Shown: positions 1 through 14,450 of the stretch, piece by piece | Layout of the letters: each line of letters opens with the position of its first letter | Numbering within the stretch: the stretch's first letter is position 1 | NCBI GenBank assembly: GCA_031216915.1 | Contig: JAUFNR010000065.1 | Span: 62,001-126,000, forward strand | From: Pictodentalium vernedei | Taxonomy: Eukaryota; Mollusca; Scaphopoda; Dentaliida; Dentaliidae | Direction: 5' to 3' | DNA length: 64,000 bases | Position numbers and translations under genes: made by a program | Notes under the pieces: model-generated | What the model was told of the DNA's origin: nothing | What the model saw: the letters and a program-made list of their open reading frames with translations, nothing else | Database searches by the model: none

Positions 1-2890
1 CCCGACCATACAAGGCAGCAACTTCAAATTCTCAGAATGTTTTCTCCTGTCCCTGCCCGACAGTTTAGTATCTTTGTCAAGTGCCAAGACCGCGTGGAAA
101 CACCGTGGATCAGGTGGAAACCGAGGGGACGATTCGTCCCTACTTTCTTCCCAATTCAACGACTTTTCTATTTATTATTTACCTGTCACCGGCTGAGTTT
201 GGCATTATATCTGTCTATTTGATGAACTTTTCAACCTTAACTATTTGCGGCTTTGTGTTTCTCCACCGAAAGGCCACTGCACGGTTACCAGTATATTCAG
301 GGACTGATTTTGCGAAAATAACAATTATTCCGACTGTACCCACATGGGAACTCCTAAATCTCTAAGGGTTAAATTTTTTAATAATAACGTATAAAACAGA
401 ATTGTCGTGCTACGTTTGCTGTATGCAGGCATAGAAAACGTTCAGCGCTCAATGAATTAGGAATGGAGTAAATTGTCACTTAAACCAGCGAAATTCTGAA
501 AAAAATGAGAGTTTTTTTCGACGGCACCTACCTTTATGCATCCGAGACAGGGACTGCGTTAAACTTTACAGCAACCTTATAACAGAAAATATTCTTGGAA
601 TTGAACTGTGAATCCGAATTTCGAAAGCATTTTCGGATATTCTATTCCAAACTATCACTGCACGCTTGTCAATATTCAGTGATTTTATGAAAATATCCAT
701 TATTCCGACCGTACCCATATGGGCGGTCTCGAATCTGCTTAAGGGTTAAACTTTTAATAATGACATATAAAACAAAAGTTGTCACACTATGACTGCTGCA
801 TACAGCCATAGAAAACATTCAGCGCTCAATCAATTAGGAATGGAGTAAATCGTCACTTAAACTTACCAAATTCTGAAAAATGAGAGTTTTGTTTGACTGC
901 ACCTATCTTTATGCAAACAGAATGAGCATAGTATTAAACTTTACAACCAAACTTACAACAGCAAATATGCTCGGTACGCAATTGTGAATACGACCATTTA
1001 AATCATTTTTCGATATTCCATTCGAAAATGGCCGAAACGTGACCTGCAAATGAACCAATTTTACGAAGAATTTTAGGGTACTCGAATTCTAGGCCCGAAT
1101 ACTGGGTGAAGGTTAAAACTTTGAATAAACCATGTAACAGGAAAATTGTTCCTGGATGAAGGCCCAATCCTCTCACGGGAACCGTTTCGACAAAATTCGG
1201 CTGCAGTGCTGAGAAATCTCATGTGAAAACTGGCCAATTTTGCCCGAAATGCACATTGCTCGTAATTTTGTGGCGAAAAGGGATCAACACGAGAAATATC
1301 GCCTCTGTAGCCAGATTCAGTAAGTTATGCTACAAATATAACGAAAGTTTCAGCCAAATCATCCAGAGGGTTTTGGAGAATTGTGGCAAAACGTGTCATT
1401 TTCACTACATTTTCCACTGTTTTGGCAGAAAACGAAAAACTTCAGGAATGCCATGACCCAGGTGAAAAACTTCAGATGGAACTCTTTTCGTGTGCCAAAT
1501 CTCAGTAAAATCGCCCAGGCCGTTTTCGCGAAACCCGTCGGACAAAAATCATCGAAATGGAAAAATAATCTCAATACTAGATTTTTCGATTTCAAGAAAT
1601 CGAGAGATTCACCTATTCCGCTTGTTTTTTAGGCAGCGGCGGAACAAGATTGCGTATAGTGCTGGTAGGTTTTTAGGCTATATTAAGTGCATAGCCGATA
1701 GAAAACTCCCCACAGTGTCTAACAATTCTTTCGGCAATACTCTTTCACATTGGCGTGAATGCTGTATGCTTAATGTCCAAGTTAGGGCTAAATAGCAAAC
1801 CTGTTGAACAGATCGCGTATACTTAATAATGACAACATGTGCATGTGTGACACCATAGATTGTGGCGAACGTTTTCGCAGCAGCCATCCCAAACTTTCAG
1901 CGTTTGTACCTGAAGCTCGCCCGAACTCGGTCATATTATTAGAAAGTCCCGAAACCAAGCATGGGCCTCGAGGCAGCCGCCCCTCTCTCTCAACCCACAC
2001 CCCGAACGTGCACATACCCTCTCCTGACATTCAACACGATAGAATTGGAAATTGGTGTCGCTCTCTATGTGAAAAGATGCGGTAACTGTTTGTGAAGAAA
2101 GAGTGAAAAATTTATGGAAATCGGCCAAGAATTGGCCGAGATATAGCGTTTTAATGAGTTGAGGTAATTGTTTGAATTTGGTCCTGTTCTAGCCGGTGCG
2201 ACCTGACGCTGGGTATATGTCTGGGGTTGTGGGAGTGCTCCCCCTCTGGGGTAGTTCCGCTTGAAATCGTGGATTCTCAGTTTCTGGCGGAGAGACGCTG
2301 GTGACTGAAAGATGCATTGTGTACACTGGCGCCAAATGGACCTCGCCAAGCTGGTAACAGTTAGATATTTGTCAGAAATGAAAAGTGGACAGTAATCGCG
2401 CATGGGTTAATGGCGAATAGGCGGTAATCTGGCTAATTTGACATTAAAATTGAACAGACAGCAGTGTCGCTCATACGCCCACTACGTCCAGACCACTGAA
2501 GGCAGCTACACGAAATTTTCAGAAGTTGTTCTACTCTTCCTGCCCGACAGGTTAGTATATTTGTCGAGTGGCGTGACCGCGTGGGAACAATGTGGATCGC
2601 GTGGAAACCGAGGGGACGATTCGTCCCTTCTCTATTCCCAATGCAACGACGTTTCCATTCACTATTTACATGTCACCCGTCGAGTTTGGCATTATTTCTG
2701 TCTATTTGATGAACTGTTCAGCTTTCAATATTCACACATTCACGTGGGACTGAAAGTTTGGAGTTAAACTGCTTATTTCAGAGCGTACCGGCAGAAACTG
2801 ACAACTCGACCCGGTGGCGAAAAAGACGTCGTCTGGCTAATTTGACATTCAAACTGAACAGATACAATGTCAGATACACGCCAATTATGT
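1..2890. repeat. Satellite unit 1
   Basis: First unit, with phase defined by the window start. It carries C at unit position 1038 (shared only with unit 2) and the 'A' haplotype in the 2499-2877 segment. Short frames of 60-112 codons lie on both strands with no recognisable product. Confidence 0.95.
302..1065. repeat. About 376-bp internal subrepeat pair of the satellite unit
   Basis: Two diverged copies offset by about 375-378 bp. Shared landmarks in order are TTATTCCGAC (325 and 700), AAGGGTTAAA, a TTCAGCGCTCAAT block (441 and about 819), AATGGAGTAAAT, and a TTAAACTTTACA block. The pair recurs in all seven units, and a decayed copy lies at 23,520-24,060. Confidence 0.85.
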
Positions 2891-3240
2891 CCCGACCATA
2901 CAAGGCAGCAACTTCAAATTCTCAGAATGTTTTCTCCTGTCCCTGCCCGACAGTTTAGTATCTTTGTCAAGTGCCAAGACCGCGTGGAAACACCGTGGAT
3001 CAGGTGGAAACCGAGGGGACGATTCGTCCCTACTTTCTTCCCAATTCAACGACTTTTCTATTTATTATTTACCTGTCACCGGCTGAGTTTGGCATTATAT
3101 CTGTCTATTTGATGAACTTTTCAACCTTAACTATTTGCGGCTTTGTGTTTCTCCACCGAAAGGCCACTGCACGGTTACCAGTATATTCAGGGACTGATTT
3201 TGCGAAAATAACAATTATTCCGACTGTACCCACATGGGAA
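2431..3240. repeat. 404-bp internal subrepeat pair of the satellite unit
   Basis: Two diverged tandem copies, starting at 2431 and 2835 with the shared start GGCTAATTTGACATT. Shared landmarks follow in the same order: a GCCCGACAG block, GTGGAAACCGAGGGGACGAT, and a GTTTGGCATTAT block. The pair spans the junction between consecutive units and recurs in each one. Confidence 0.85.
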
Positions 3241-5780
3241 CTCCTAAATCTCTAAGGGTTAAATTTTTTAATAATAACGTATAAAACAGAATTGTCGTGC
3301 TACGTTTGCTGTATGCAGGCATAGAAAACGTTCAGCGCTCAATGAATTAGGAATGGAGTAAATTGTCACTTAAACCAGCGAAATTCTGAAAAAAATGAGA
3401 GTTTTTTTCGACGGCACCTACCTTTATGCATCCGAGACAGGGACTGCGTTAAACTTTACAGCAACCTTATAACAGAAAATATTCTTGGAATTGAACTGTG
3501 AATACGAATTTCGAAAGCATTTTCGGATATTCTATTCCAAACTATCACTGCACGCTTGTCAATATTCAGTGATTTTATGAAAATATCCATTATTCCGACC
3601 GTACCCATATGGGCGGTCTCGAATCTGCTTAAGGGTTAAACTTTTAATAATGACATATAAAACAAAAGTTGTCACACTATGACTGCTGCATACAGCCATA
3701 GAAAACATTCAGCGCTCAATCAATTAGGAATGGAGTAAATCGTCACTTAAACTTACCAAATTCTGAAAAATGAGAGTTTTGTTTGACTGCACCTATCTTT
3801 ATGCAAACAGAATGAGCATAGTATTAAACTTTACAACCAAACTTACAACAGCAAATATGCTCGGTACGCAATTGTGAATACGACCATTTAAATCATTTTT
3901 CGATATTCCATTCGAAAATGGCCGAAACGTGACCTGCAAATGAACCAATTTTACGAAGAATTTTAGGGTACTCGAATTCTAGGCCCGAATACTGGGTGAA
4001 GGTTAAAACTTTGAATAAACCATGTAACAGGAAAATTGTTCCTGGATGAAGGCCCAATCCTCTCACGGGAACCGTTTCGACAAAATTCGGCTGCAGTGCT
4101 GAGAAATCTCATGTGAAAACTGGCCAATTTTGCCCGAAATGCACATTGCTCGTAATTTTGTGGCGAAAAGGGATCAACACGAGAAATATCGCCTCTGTAG
4201 CCAGATTCAGTAAGTTATGCTACAAATATAACGAAAGTTTCAGCCAAATCATCCAGAGGGTTTTGGAGAATTGTGGCAAAACGTGTCATTTTCACTACAT
4301 TTTCCACTGTTTTGGCAGAAAACGAAAAACTTCAGGAATGCCATGACCCAGGTGAAAAACTTCAGATGGAACTCTTTTCGTGTGCCAAATCTCAGTAAAA
4401 TCGCCCAGGCCGTTTTCGCGAAACCCGTCGGACAAAAATCATCGAAATGGAAAAATAATCTCAATACTAGATTTTTCGATTTCAAGAAATCGAGAGATTC
4501 ACCTATTCCGCTTGTTTTTTAGGCAGCGGCGGAACAAGATTGCGTATAGTGCTGGTAGGTTTTTAGGCTATATTAAGTGCATAGCCGATAGAAAACTCCC
4601 CACAGTGTCTAACAATTCTTTCGGCAATACTCTTTCACATTGGCGTGAATGCTGTATGCTTAATGTCCAAGTTAGGGCTAAATAGCAAACCTGTTGAACA
4701 GATCGCGTATACTTAATAATGACAACATGTGCATGTGTGACACCATAGATTGTGGCGAACGTTTTCGCAGCAGCCATCCCAAACTTTCAGCGTTTGTACC
4801 TGAAGCTCGCCCGAACTCGGTCATATTATTAGAAAGTCCCGAAACCAAGCATGGGCCTCGAGGCAGCCGCCCCTCTCTCTCAACCCACACCCCGAACGTG
4901 CACATACCCTCTCCTGACATTCAACACGATAGAATTGGAAATTGGTGTCGCTCTCTATGTGAAAAGATGCGGTAACTGTTTGTGAAGAAAGAGTGAAAAA
5001 TTTATGGAAATCGGCCAAGAATTGGCCGAGATATAGCGTTTTAATGAGTTGAGGTAATTGTTTGAATTTGGTCCTGTTCTAGCCGGTGCGACCTGACGCT
5101 GGGTATATGTCTGGGGTTGTGGGAGTGCTCCCCCTCTGGGGTAGTTCCGCTTGAAATCGTGGATTCTCAGTTTCTGGCGGAGAGACGCTGGTGACTGAAA
5201 GATGCATTGTGTACACTGGCGCCAAATGGACCTCGCCAAGCTGGTAACAGTTAGATATTTGTCAGAAATGAAAAGTGGACAGTAATCGCGCATGGGTTAA
5301 TGGCGAATAGGCGGTAATCTGGCTAATTTGACATTAAAATTGAACAGACAGCAGTGTCGCTCATACGCCCACTACGTCCAGACCACTGAAGGCAGCTACA
5401 CGAAATTTTCAGAAGTTGTTCTACTCTTCCTGCCCGACAGGTTAGTATATTTGTCGAGTGGCGTGACCGCGTGGGAACAATGTGGATCGCGTGGAAACCG
5501 AGGGGACGATTCGTCCCTTCTCTATTCCCAATGCAACGACGTTTCCATTCACTATTTACATGTCACCCGTCGAGTTTGGCATTATTTCTGTCTATTTGAT
5601 GAACTGTTCAGCTTTCAATATTCACACATTCACGTGGGACTGAAAGTTTGGAGTTAAACTGCTTATTTCAGAGCGTACCGGCAGAAACTGACAACTCGAC
5701 CCGGTGGCGAAAAAGACGTCGTCTGGCTAATTTGACATTCAAACTGAACAGATACAATGTCAGATACACGCCAATTATGT
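2891..5780. repeat. Satellite unit 2
   Basis: Nearly identical to unit 1. A private substitution at 3504 gives A where the other copies I checked have C. C is retained at unit position 1038 (3928). 'A' haplotype at the unit end. Confidence 0.95.
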
Positions 5781-8670
5781 CCCGACCATACAAGGCAGCA
5801 ACTTCAAATTCTCAGAATGTTTTCTCCTGTCCCTGCCCGACAGTTTAGTATCTTTGTCAAGTGCCAAGACCGCGTGGAAACACCGTGGATCAGGTGGAAA
5901 CCGAGGGGACGATTCGTCCCTACTTTCTTCCCAATTCAACGACTTTTCTATTTATTATTTACCTGTCACCGGCTGAGTTTGGCATTATATCTGTCTATTT
6001 GATGAACTTTTCAACCTTAACTATTTGCGGCTTTGTGTTTCTCCACCGAAAGGCCACTGCACGGTTACCAGTATATTCAGGGACTGATTTTGCGAAAATA
6101 ACAATTATTCCGACTGTACCCACATGGGAACTCCTAAATCTCTAAGGGTTAAATTTTTTAATAATAACGTATAAAACAGAATTGTCGTGCTACGTTTGCT
6201 GTATGCAGGCATAGAAAACGTTCAGCGCTCAATGAATTAGGAATGGAGTAAATTGTCACTTAAACCAGCGAAATTCTGAAAAAAATGAGAGTTTTTTTCG
6301 ACGGCACCTACCTTTATGCATCCGAGACAGGGACTGCGTTAAACTTTACAGCAACCTTATAACAGAAAATAATCTTGGAATTGAACTGTGAATCCGAATT
6401 TCGAAAGCATTTTCGGATATTCTATTCCAAACTATCACTGCACGCTTGTCAATATTCAGTGATTTTATGAAAATATCCATTATTCCGACCGTACCCATAT
6501 GGGCGGTCTCGAATCTGCTTAAGGGTTAAACTTTTAATAATGACATATAAAACAAAAGTTGTCACACTATGACTGCTGCATACAGCCATAGAAAACATTC
6601 AGCGCTCAATCAATTAGGAATGGAGTAAATCGTCACTTAAACTTACCAAATTCTGAAAAATGAGAGTTTTGTTTGACTGCACCTATCTTTATGCAAACAG
6701 AATGAGCATAGTATTAAACTTTACAACCAAACTTACAACAGCAAATATGCTCGGTACGCAATTGTGAATACGACCATTTAAATCATTTTTCGATATTCCA
6801 TTCGAAAATGGCCGAAAGGTGACCTGCAAATGAACCAATTTTACGAAGAATTTTAGGGTACTCGAATTCTAGGCCCGAATACTGGGTGAAGGTTAAAACT
6901 TTGAATAAACCATGTAACAGGAAAATTGTTCCTGGATGAAGGCCCAATCCTCTCACGGGAACCGTTTCGACAAAATTCGGCTGCAGTGCTGAGAAATCTC
7001 ATGTGAAAACTGGCCAATTTTGCCCGAAATGCACATTGCTCGTAATTTTGTGGCGAAAAGGGATCAACACGAGAAATATCGCCTCTGTAGCCAGATTCAG
7101 TAAGTTATGCTACAAATATAACGAAAGTTTCAGCCAAATCATCCAGAGGGTTTTGGAGAATTGTGGCAAAACGTGTCATTTTCACTACATTTTCCACTGT
7201 TTTGGCAGAAAACGAAAAACTTCAGGAATGCCATGACCCAGGTGAAAAACTTCAGATGGAACTCTTTTCGTGTGCCAAATCTCAGTAAAATCGCCCAGGC
7301 CGTTTTCGCGAAACCCGTCGGACAAAAATCATCGAAATGGAAAAATAATCTCAATACTAGATTTTTCGATTTCAAGAAATCGAGAGATTCACCTATTCCG
7401 CTTGTTTTTTAGGCAGCGGCGGAACAAGATTGCGTATAGTGCTGGTAGGTTTTTAGGCTATATTAAGTGCATAGCCGATAGAAAACTCCCCACAGTGTCT
7501 AACAATTCTTTCGGCAATACTCTTTCACATTGGCGTGAATGCTGTATGCTTAATGTCCAAGTTAGGGCTAAATAGCAAACCTGTTGAACAGATCGCGTAT
7601 ACTTAATAATGACAACATGTGCATGTGTGACACCATAGATTGTGGCGAACGTTTTCGCAGCAGCCATCCCAAACTTTCAGCGTTTGTACCTGAAGCTCGC
7701 CCGAACTCGGTCATATTATTAGAAAGTCCCGAAACCAAGCATGGGCCTCGAGGCAGCCGCCCCTCTCTCTCAACCCACACCCCGAACGTGCACATACCCT
7801 CTCCTGACATTCAACACGATAGAATTGGAAATTGGTGTCGCTCTCTATGTGAAAAGATGCGGTAACTGTTTGTGAAGAAAGAGTGAAAAATTTATGGAAA
7901 TCGGCCAAGAATTGGCCGAGATATAGCGTTTTAATGAGTTGAGGTAATTGTTTGAATTTGGTCCTGTTCTAGCCGGTGCGACCTGACGCTGGGTATATGT
8001 CTGGGGTTGTGGGAGTGCTCCCCCTCTGGGGTAGTTCCGCTTGAAATCGTGGATTCTCAGTTTCTGGCGGAGAGACGCTGGTGACTGAAAGATGCATTGT
8101 GTACACTGGCGCCAAATGGACCTCGCCAAGCTGGTAACAGTTAGATATTTGTCAGAAATGAAAAGTGGACAGTAATCGCGCATGGGTTAATGGCGAATAG
8201 GCGGTAATCTGGCTAATTTGACATTAAAATTGAACAGACAGCAGTGTCGCTCATACGCCCACTACGTCCAGACCACTGAAGGCAGCTACACGAAATTTTC
8301 AGAAGTTGTTCTACTCTTCCTGCCCGACAGGTTAGTATATTTGTCGAGTGGCGTGACCGCGTGGGAACAATGTGGATCGCGTGGAAACCGAGGGGACGAT
8401 TCGTCCCTTCTCTATTCCCAATGCAACGACGTTTCCATTCACTATTTACATGTCACCCGTCGAGTTTGGCATTATTTCTGTCTATTTGATGAACTGTTCA
8501 GCTTTCAATATTCACACATTCACGTGGGACTGAAAGTTTGGAGTTAAACTGCTTATTTCAGAGCGTACCGGCAGAAACTGACAACTCGACCCGGTGGCGA
8601 AAAAGACGTCGTCTGGCTAATTTGACATTCAAACTGAACAGATACAATGTCAGATACACGCCAATTATGT
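5781..8670. repeat. Satellite unit 3
   Basis: Nearly identical to unit 1. A private T-to-A change at 6372. Has G at unit position 1038 (6818), as do all later units. 'A' haplotype at the unit end. Confidence 0.95.
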
Positions 8671-11560
8671 CCCGACCATACAAGGCAGCAACTTCAAATT
8701 CTCAGAATGTTTTCTCCTGTCCCTGCCCGACAGTTTAGTATCTTTGTCAAGTGCCAAGACCGCGTGGAAACACCGTGGATCAGGTGGAAACCGAGGGGAC
8801 GATTCGTCCCTACTTTCTTCCCAATTCAACGACTTTTCTATTTATTATTTACCTGTCACCGGCTGAGTTTGGCATTATATCTGTCTATTTGATGAACTTT
8901 TCAACCTTAACTATTTGCGGCTTTGTGTTTCTCCACCGAAAGGCCACTGCACGGTTACCAGTATATTCAGGGACTGATTTTGCGAAAATAACAATTATTC
9001 CGACTGTACCCACATGGGAACTCCTAAATCTCTAAGGGTTAAATTTTTTAATAATAACGTATAAAACAGAATTGTCGTGCTACGTTTGCTGTATGCAGGC
9101 ATAGAAAACGTTCAGCGCTCAATGAATTAGGAATGGAGTAAATTGTCACTTAAACCAGCGAAATTCTGAAAAAAATGAGAGTTTTTTTCGACGGCACCTA
9201 CCTTTATGCATCCGAGACAGGGACTGCGTTAAACTTTACAGCAACCTTATAACAGAAAATATTCTTGGAATTGAACTGTGAATCCGAATTTCGAAAGCAT
9301 TTTCGGATATTCTATTCCAAACTATCACTGCACGCTTGTCAATATTCAGTGATTTTATGAAAATATCCATTATTCCGACCGTACCCATATGGGCGGTCTC
9401 GAATCTGCTTAAGGGTTAAACTTTTAATAATGACATATAAAACAAAAGTTGTCACACTATGACTGCTGCATACAGCCATAGAAAACATTCAGCGCTCAAT
9501 CAATTAGGAATGGAGTAAATCGTCACTTAAACTTACCAAATTCTGAAAAATGAGAGTTTTGTTTGACTGCACCTATCTTTATGCAAACAGAATGAGCATA
9601 GTATTAAACTTTACAACCAAACTTACAACAGCAAATATGCTCGGTACGCAATTGTGAATACGACCATTTAAATCATTTTTCGATATTCCATTCGAAAATG
9701 GCCGAAAGGTGACCTGCAAATGAACCAATTTTACGAAGAATTTTAGGGTACTCGAATTCTAGGCCCGAATACTGGGTGAAGGTTAAAACTTTGAATAAAC
9801 CATGTAACAGGAAAATTGTTCCTGGATGAAGGCCCAATCCTCTCACGGGAACCGTTTCGACAAAATTCGGCTGCAGTGCTGAGAAATCTCATGTGAAAAC
9901 TGGCCAATTTTGCCCGAAATGCACATTGCTCGTAATTTTGTGGCGAAAAGGGATCAACACGAGAAATATCGCCTCTGTAGCCAGATTCAGTAAGTTATGC
10001 TACAAATATAACGAAAGTTTCAGCCAAATCATCCAGAGGGTTTTGGAGAATTGTGGCAAAACGTGTCATTTTCACTACATTTTCCACTGTTTTGGCAGAA
10101 AACGAAAAACTTCAGGAATGCCATGACCCAGGTGAAAAACTTCAGATGGAACTCTTTTCGTGTGCCAAATCTCAGTAAAATCGCCCAGGCCGTTTTCGCG
10201 AAACCCGTCGGACAAAAATCATCGAAATGGAAAAATAATCTCAATACTAGATTTTTCGATTTCAAGAAATCGAGAGATTCACCTATTCCGCTTGTTTTTT
10301 AGGCAGCGGCGGAACAAGATTGCGTATAGTGCTGGTAGGTTTTTAGGCAATATTAAGTGCATAGCCGATAGAAAACTCCCCACAGTGTCTAACAATTCTT
10401 TCGGCAATACTCTTTCACATTGGCGTGAATGCTGTATGCTTAATGTCCAAGTTAGGGCTAAATAGCAAACCTGTTGAACAGATCGCGTATACTTAATAAT
10501 GACAACATGTGCATGTGTGACACCATAGATTGTGGCGAACGTTTTCGCAGCAGCCATCCCAAACTTTCAGCGTTTGTACCTGAAGCTCGCCCGAACTCGG
10601 TCATATTATTAGAAAGTCCCGAAACCAAGCATGGGCCTCGAGGCAGCCGCCCCTCTCTCTCAACCCACACCCCGAACGTGCACATACCCTCTCCTGACAT
10701 TCAACACGATAGAATTGGAAATTGGTGTCGCTCTCTATGTGAAAAGATGCGGTAACTGTTTGTGAAGAAAGAGTGAAAAATTTATGGAAATCGGCCAAGA
10801 ATTGGCCGAGATATAGCGTTTTAATGAGTTGAGGTAATTGTTTGAATTTGGTCCTGTTCTAGCCGGTGCGACCTGACGCTGGGTATATGTCTGGGGTTGT
10901 GGGAGTGCTCCCCCTCTGGGGTAGTTCCGCTTGAAATCGTGGATTCTCAGTTTCTGGCGGAGAGACGCTGGTGACTGAAAGATGCATTGTGTACACTGGC
11001 GCCAAATGGACCTCGCCAAGCTGGTAACAGTTAGATATTTGTCAGAAATGAAAAGTGGACAGTAATCGCGCATGGGTTAATGGCGAATAGGCGGTAATCT
11101 GGCTAATTTGACATTAAAATTGAACAGACAGCAGTGTCGCTCATACGCCCACTACGTCCAGACCACTGGAGGCAGCTACACGAAATTTTCAGAAGTTGTT
11201 CTACTCTTCCTGCCCGACAGGTTAGTATCTTTGTCGAGTGGCGTGACCGCGTGGGAACAATGTGGATCGCGTGGAAACCGAGGGGACGATTCGTCCCTTC
11301 TCTATTCCCAATGCAACGACGTTTCCATTCACTATTTACCTGTCACCCGTCGAGTTTGGCATTATTTCTGTCTATTTGGTGAACTGTTCAGCTTTCAATA
11401 TTCACACATTCACGTGGGACTGAAAGTTTGGAGTTAAACTGCTTATTTCAGAGCGTACCGGCAGAAACTGACAACTCGCCCCGGTGGCGAAAAAGCCGTC
11501 ATCTGGCTAATTTGACATTCAAACTGAACAGATACAATGTCGGATATACGCCAATTATGT
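8671..11560. repeat. Satellite unit 4 ('B' haplotype end)
   Basis: A private T-to-A change at 10349. The last 380 bp carry nine linked substitutions (unit positions 2499, 2559, 2670, 2709, 2809, 2826, 2831, 2872, 2877) that are shared with unit 6 but absent from units 1, 2, 3 and 5. Confidence 0.95.
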
Positions 11561-14450
11561 CCCGACCATACAAGGCAGCAACTTCAAATTCTCAGAATGT
11601 TTTCTCCTGTCCCTGCCCGACAGTTTAGTATCTTTGTCAAGTGCCAAGACCGCGTGGAAACACCGTGGATCAGGTGGAAACCGAGGGGACGATTCGTCCC
11701 TACTTTCTTCCCAATTCAACGACTTTTCTATTTATTATTTACCTGTCACCGGCTGAGTTTGGCATTATATCTGTCTATTTGATGAACTTTTCAACCTTAA
11801 CTATTTGCGGCTTTGTGTTTCTCCACCGAAAGGCCACTGCACGGTTACCAGTATATTCAGGGACTGATTTTGCGAAAATAACAATTATTCCGACTGTACC
11901 CACATGGGAACTCCTAAATCTCTAAGGGTTAAATTTTTTAATAATAACGTATAAAACAGAATTGTCGTGCTACGTTTGCTGTATGCAGGCATAGAAAACG
12001 TTCAGCGCTCAATGAATTAGGAATGGAGTAAATTGTCACTTAAACCAGCGAAATTCTGAAAAAAATGAGAGTTTTTTTCGACGGCACCTACCTTTATGCA
12101 TCCGAGACAGGGACTGCGTTAAACTTTACAGCAACCTTATAACAGAAAATATTCTTGGAATTGAACTGTGAATCCGAATTTCGAAAGCATTTTCGGATAT
12201 TCTATTCCAAACTATCACTGCACGCTTGTCAATATTCAGTGATTTTATGAAAATATCCATTATTCCGACCGTACCCATATGGGCGGTCTCGAATCTGCTT
12301 AAGGGTTAAACTTTTAATAATGACATATAAAACAAAAGTTGTCACACTATGACTGCTGCATACAGCCATAGAAAACATTCAGCGCTCAATCAATTAGGAA
12401 TGGAGTAAATCGTCACTTAAACTTACCAAATTCTGAAAAATGAGAGTTTTGTTTGACTGCACCTATCTTTATGCAAACAGAATGAGCATAGTATTAAACT
12501 TTACAACCAAACTTACAACAGCAAATATGCTCGGTACGCAATTGTGAATACGACCATTTAAATCATTTTTCGATATTCCATTCGAAAATGGCCGAAAGGT
12601 GACCTGCAAATGAACCAATTTTACGAAGAATTTTAGGGTACTCGAATTCTAGGCCCGAATACTGGGTGAAGGTTAAAACTTTGAATAAACCATGTAACAG
12701 GAAAATTGTTCCTGGATGAAGGCCCAATCCTCTCACGGGAACCGTTTCGACAAAATTCGGCTGCAGTGCTGAGAAATCTCATGTGAAAACTGGCCAATTT
12801 TGCCCGAAATGCACATTGCTCGTAATTTTGTGGCGAAAAGGGATCAACACGAGAAATATCGCCTCTGTAGCCAGATTCAGTAAGTTATGCTACAAATATA
12901 ACGAAAGTTTCAGCCAAATCATCCAGAGGGTTTTGGAGAATTGTGGCAAAACGTGTCATTTTCACTACATTTTCCACTGTTTTGGCAGAAAACGAAAAAC
13001 TTCAGGAATGCCATGACCCAGGTGAAAAACTTCAGATGGAACTCTTTTCGTGTGCCAAATCTCAGTAAAATCGCCCAGGCCGTTTTCGCGAAACCCGTCG
13101 GACAAAAATCATCGAAATGGAAAAATAATCTCAATACTAGATTTTTCGATTTCAAGAAATCGAGAGATTCACCTATTCCGCTTGTTTTTTAGGCAGCGGC
13201 GGAACAAGATTGCGTATAGTGCTGGTAGGTTTTTAGGCTATATTAAGTGCATAGCCGATAGAAAACTCCCCACAGTGTCTAACAATTCTTTCGGCAATAC
13301 TCTTTCACATTGGCGTGAATGCTGTATGCTTAATGTCCAAGTTAGGGCTAAATAGCAAACCTGTTGAACAGATCGCGTATACTTAATAATGACAACATGT
13401 GCATGTGTGACACCATAGATTGTGGCGAACGTTTTCGCAGCAGCCATCCCAAACTTTCAGCGTTTGTACCTGAAGCTCGCCCGAACTCGGTCATATTATT
13501 AGAAAGTCCCGAAACCAAGCATGGGCCTCGAGGCAGCCGCCCCTCTCTCTCAACCCACACCCCGAACGTGCACATACCCTCTCCTGACATTCAACACGAT
13601 AGAATTGGAAATTGGTGTCGCTCTCTATGTGAAAAGATGCGGTAACTGTTTGTGAAGAAAGAGTGAAAAATTTATGGAAATCGGCCAAGAATTGGCCGAG
13701 ATATAGCGTTTTAATGAGTTGAGGTAATTGTTTGAATTTGGTCCTGTTCTAGCCGGTGCGACCTGACGCTGGGTATATGTCTGGGGTTGTGGGAGTGCTC
13801 CCCCTCTGGGGTAGTTCCGCTTGAAATCGTGGATTCTCAGTTTCTGGCGGAGAGACGCTGGTGACTGAAAGATGCATTGTGTACACTGGCGCCAAATGGA
13901 CCTCGCCAAGCTGGTAACAGTTAGATATTTGTCAGAAATGAAAAGTGGACAGTAATCGCGCATGGGTTAATGGCGAATAGGCGGTAATCTGGCTAATTTG
14001 ACATTAAAATTGAACAGACAGCAGTGTCGCTCATACGCCCACTACGTCCAGACCACTGAAGGCAGCTACACGAAATTTTCAGAAGTTGTTCTACTCTTCC
14101 TGCCCGACAGGTTAGTATATTTGTCGAGTGGCGTGACCGCGTGGGAACAATGTGGATCGCGTGGAAACCGAGGGGACGATTCGTCCCTTCTCTATTCCCA
14201 ATGCAACGACGTTTCCATTCACTATTTACATGTCACCCGTCGAGTTTGGCATTATTTCTGTCTATTTGATGAACTGTTCAGCTTTCAATATTCACACATT
14301 CACGTGGGACTGAAAGTTTGGAGTTAAACTGCTTATTTCAGAGCGTACCGGCAGAAACTGACAACTCGACCCGGTGGCGAAAAAGACGTCGTCTGGCTAA
14401 TTTGACATTCAAACTGAACAGATACAATGTCAGATACACGCCAATTATGT
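11561..14450. repeat. Satellite unit 5
   Basis: Nearly identical to units 1-3, with the 'A' haplotype at its end and G at unit position 1038. Confidence 0.95.

Noticed and set aside
2065-2403. 112-codon minus-strand frame recurring in each of satellite units 1-6
   Set aside because: It recurs only because the satellite recurs, is shortened to 105 codons in the diverged unit 7, and has no recognisable domain. The 109-codon plus-strand frame at 2438-2767 and other short frames in the unit were rejected for the same reason.
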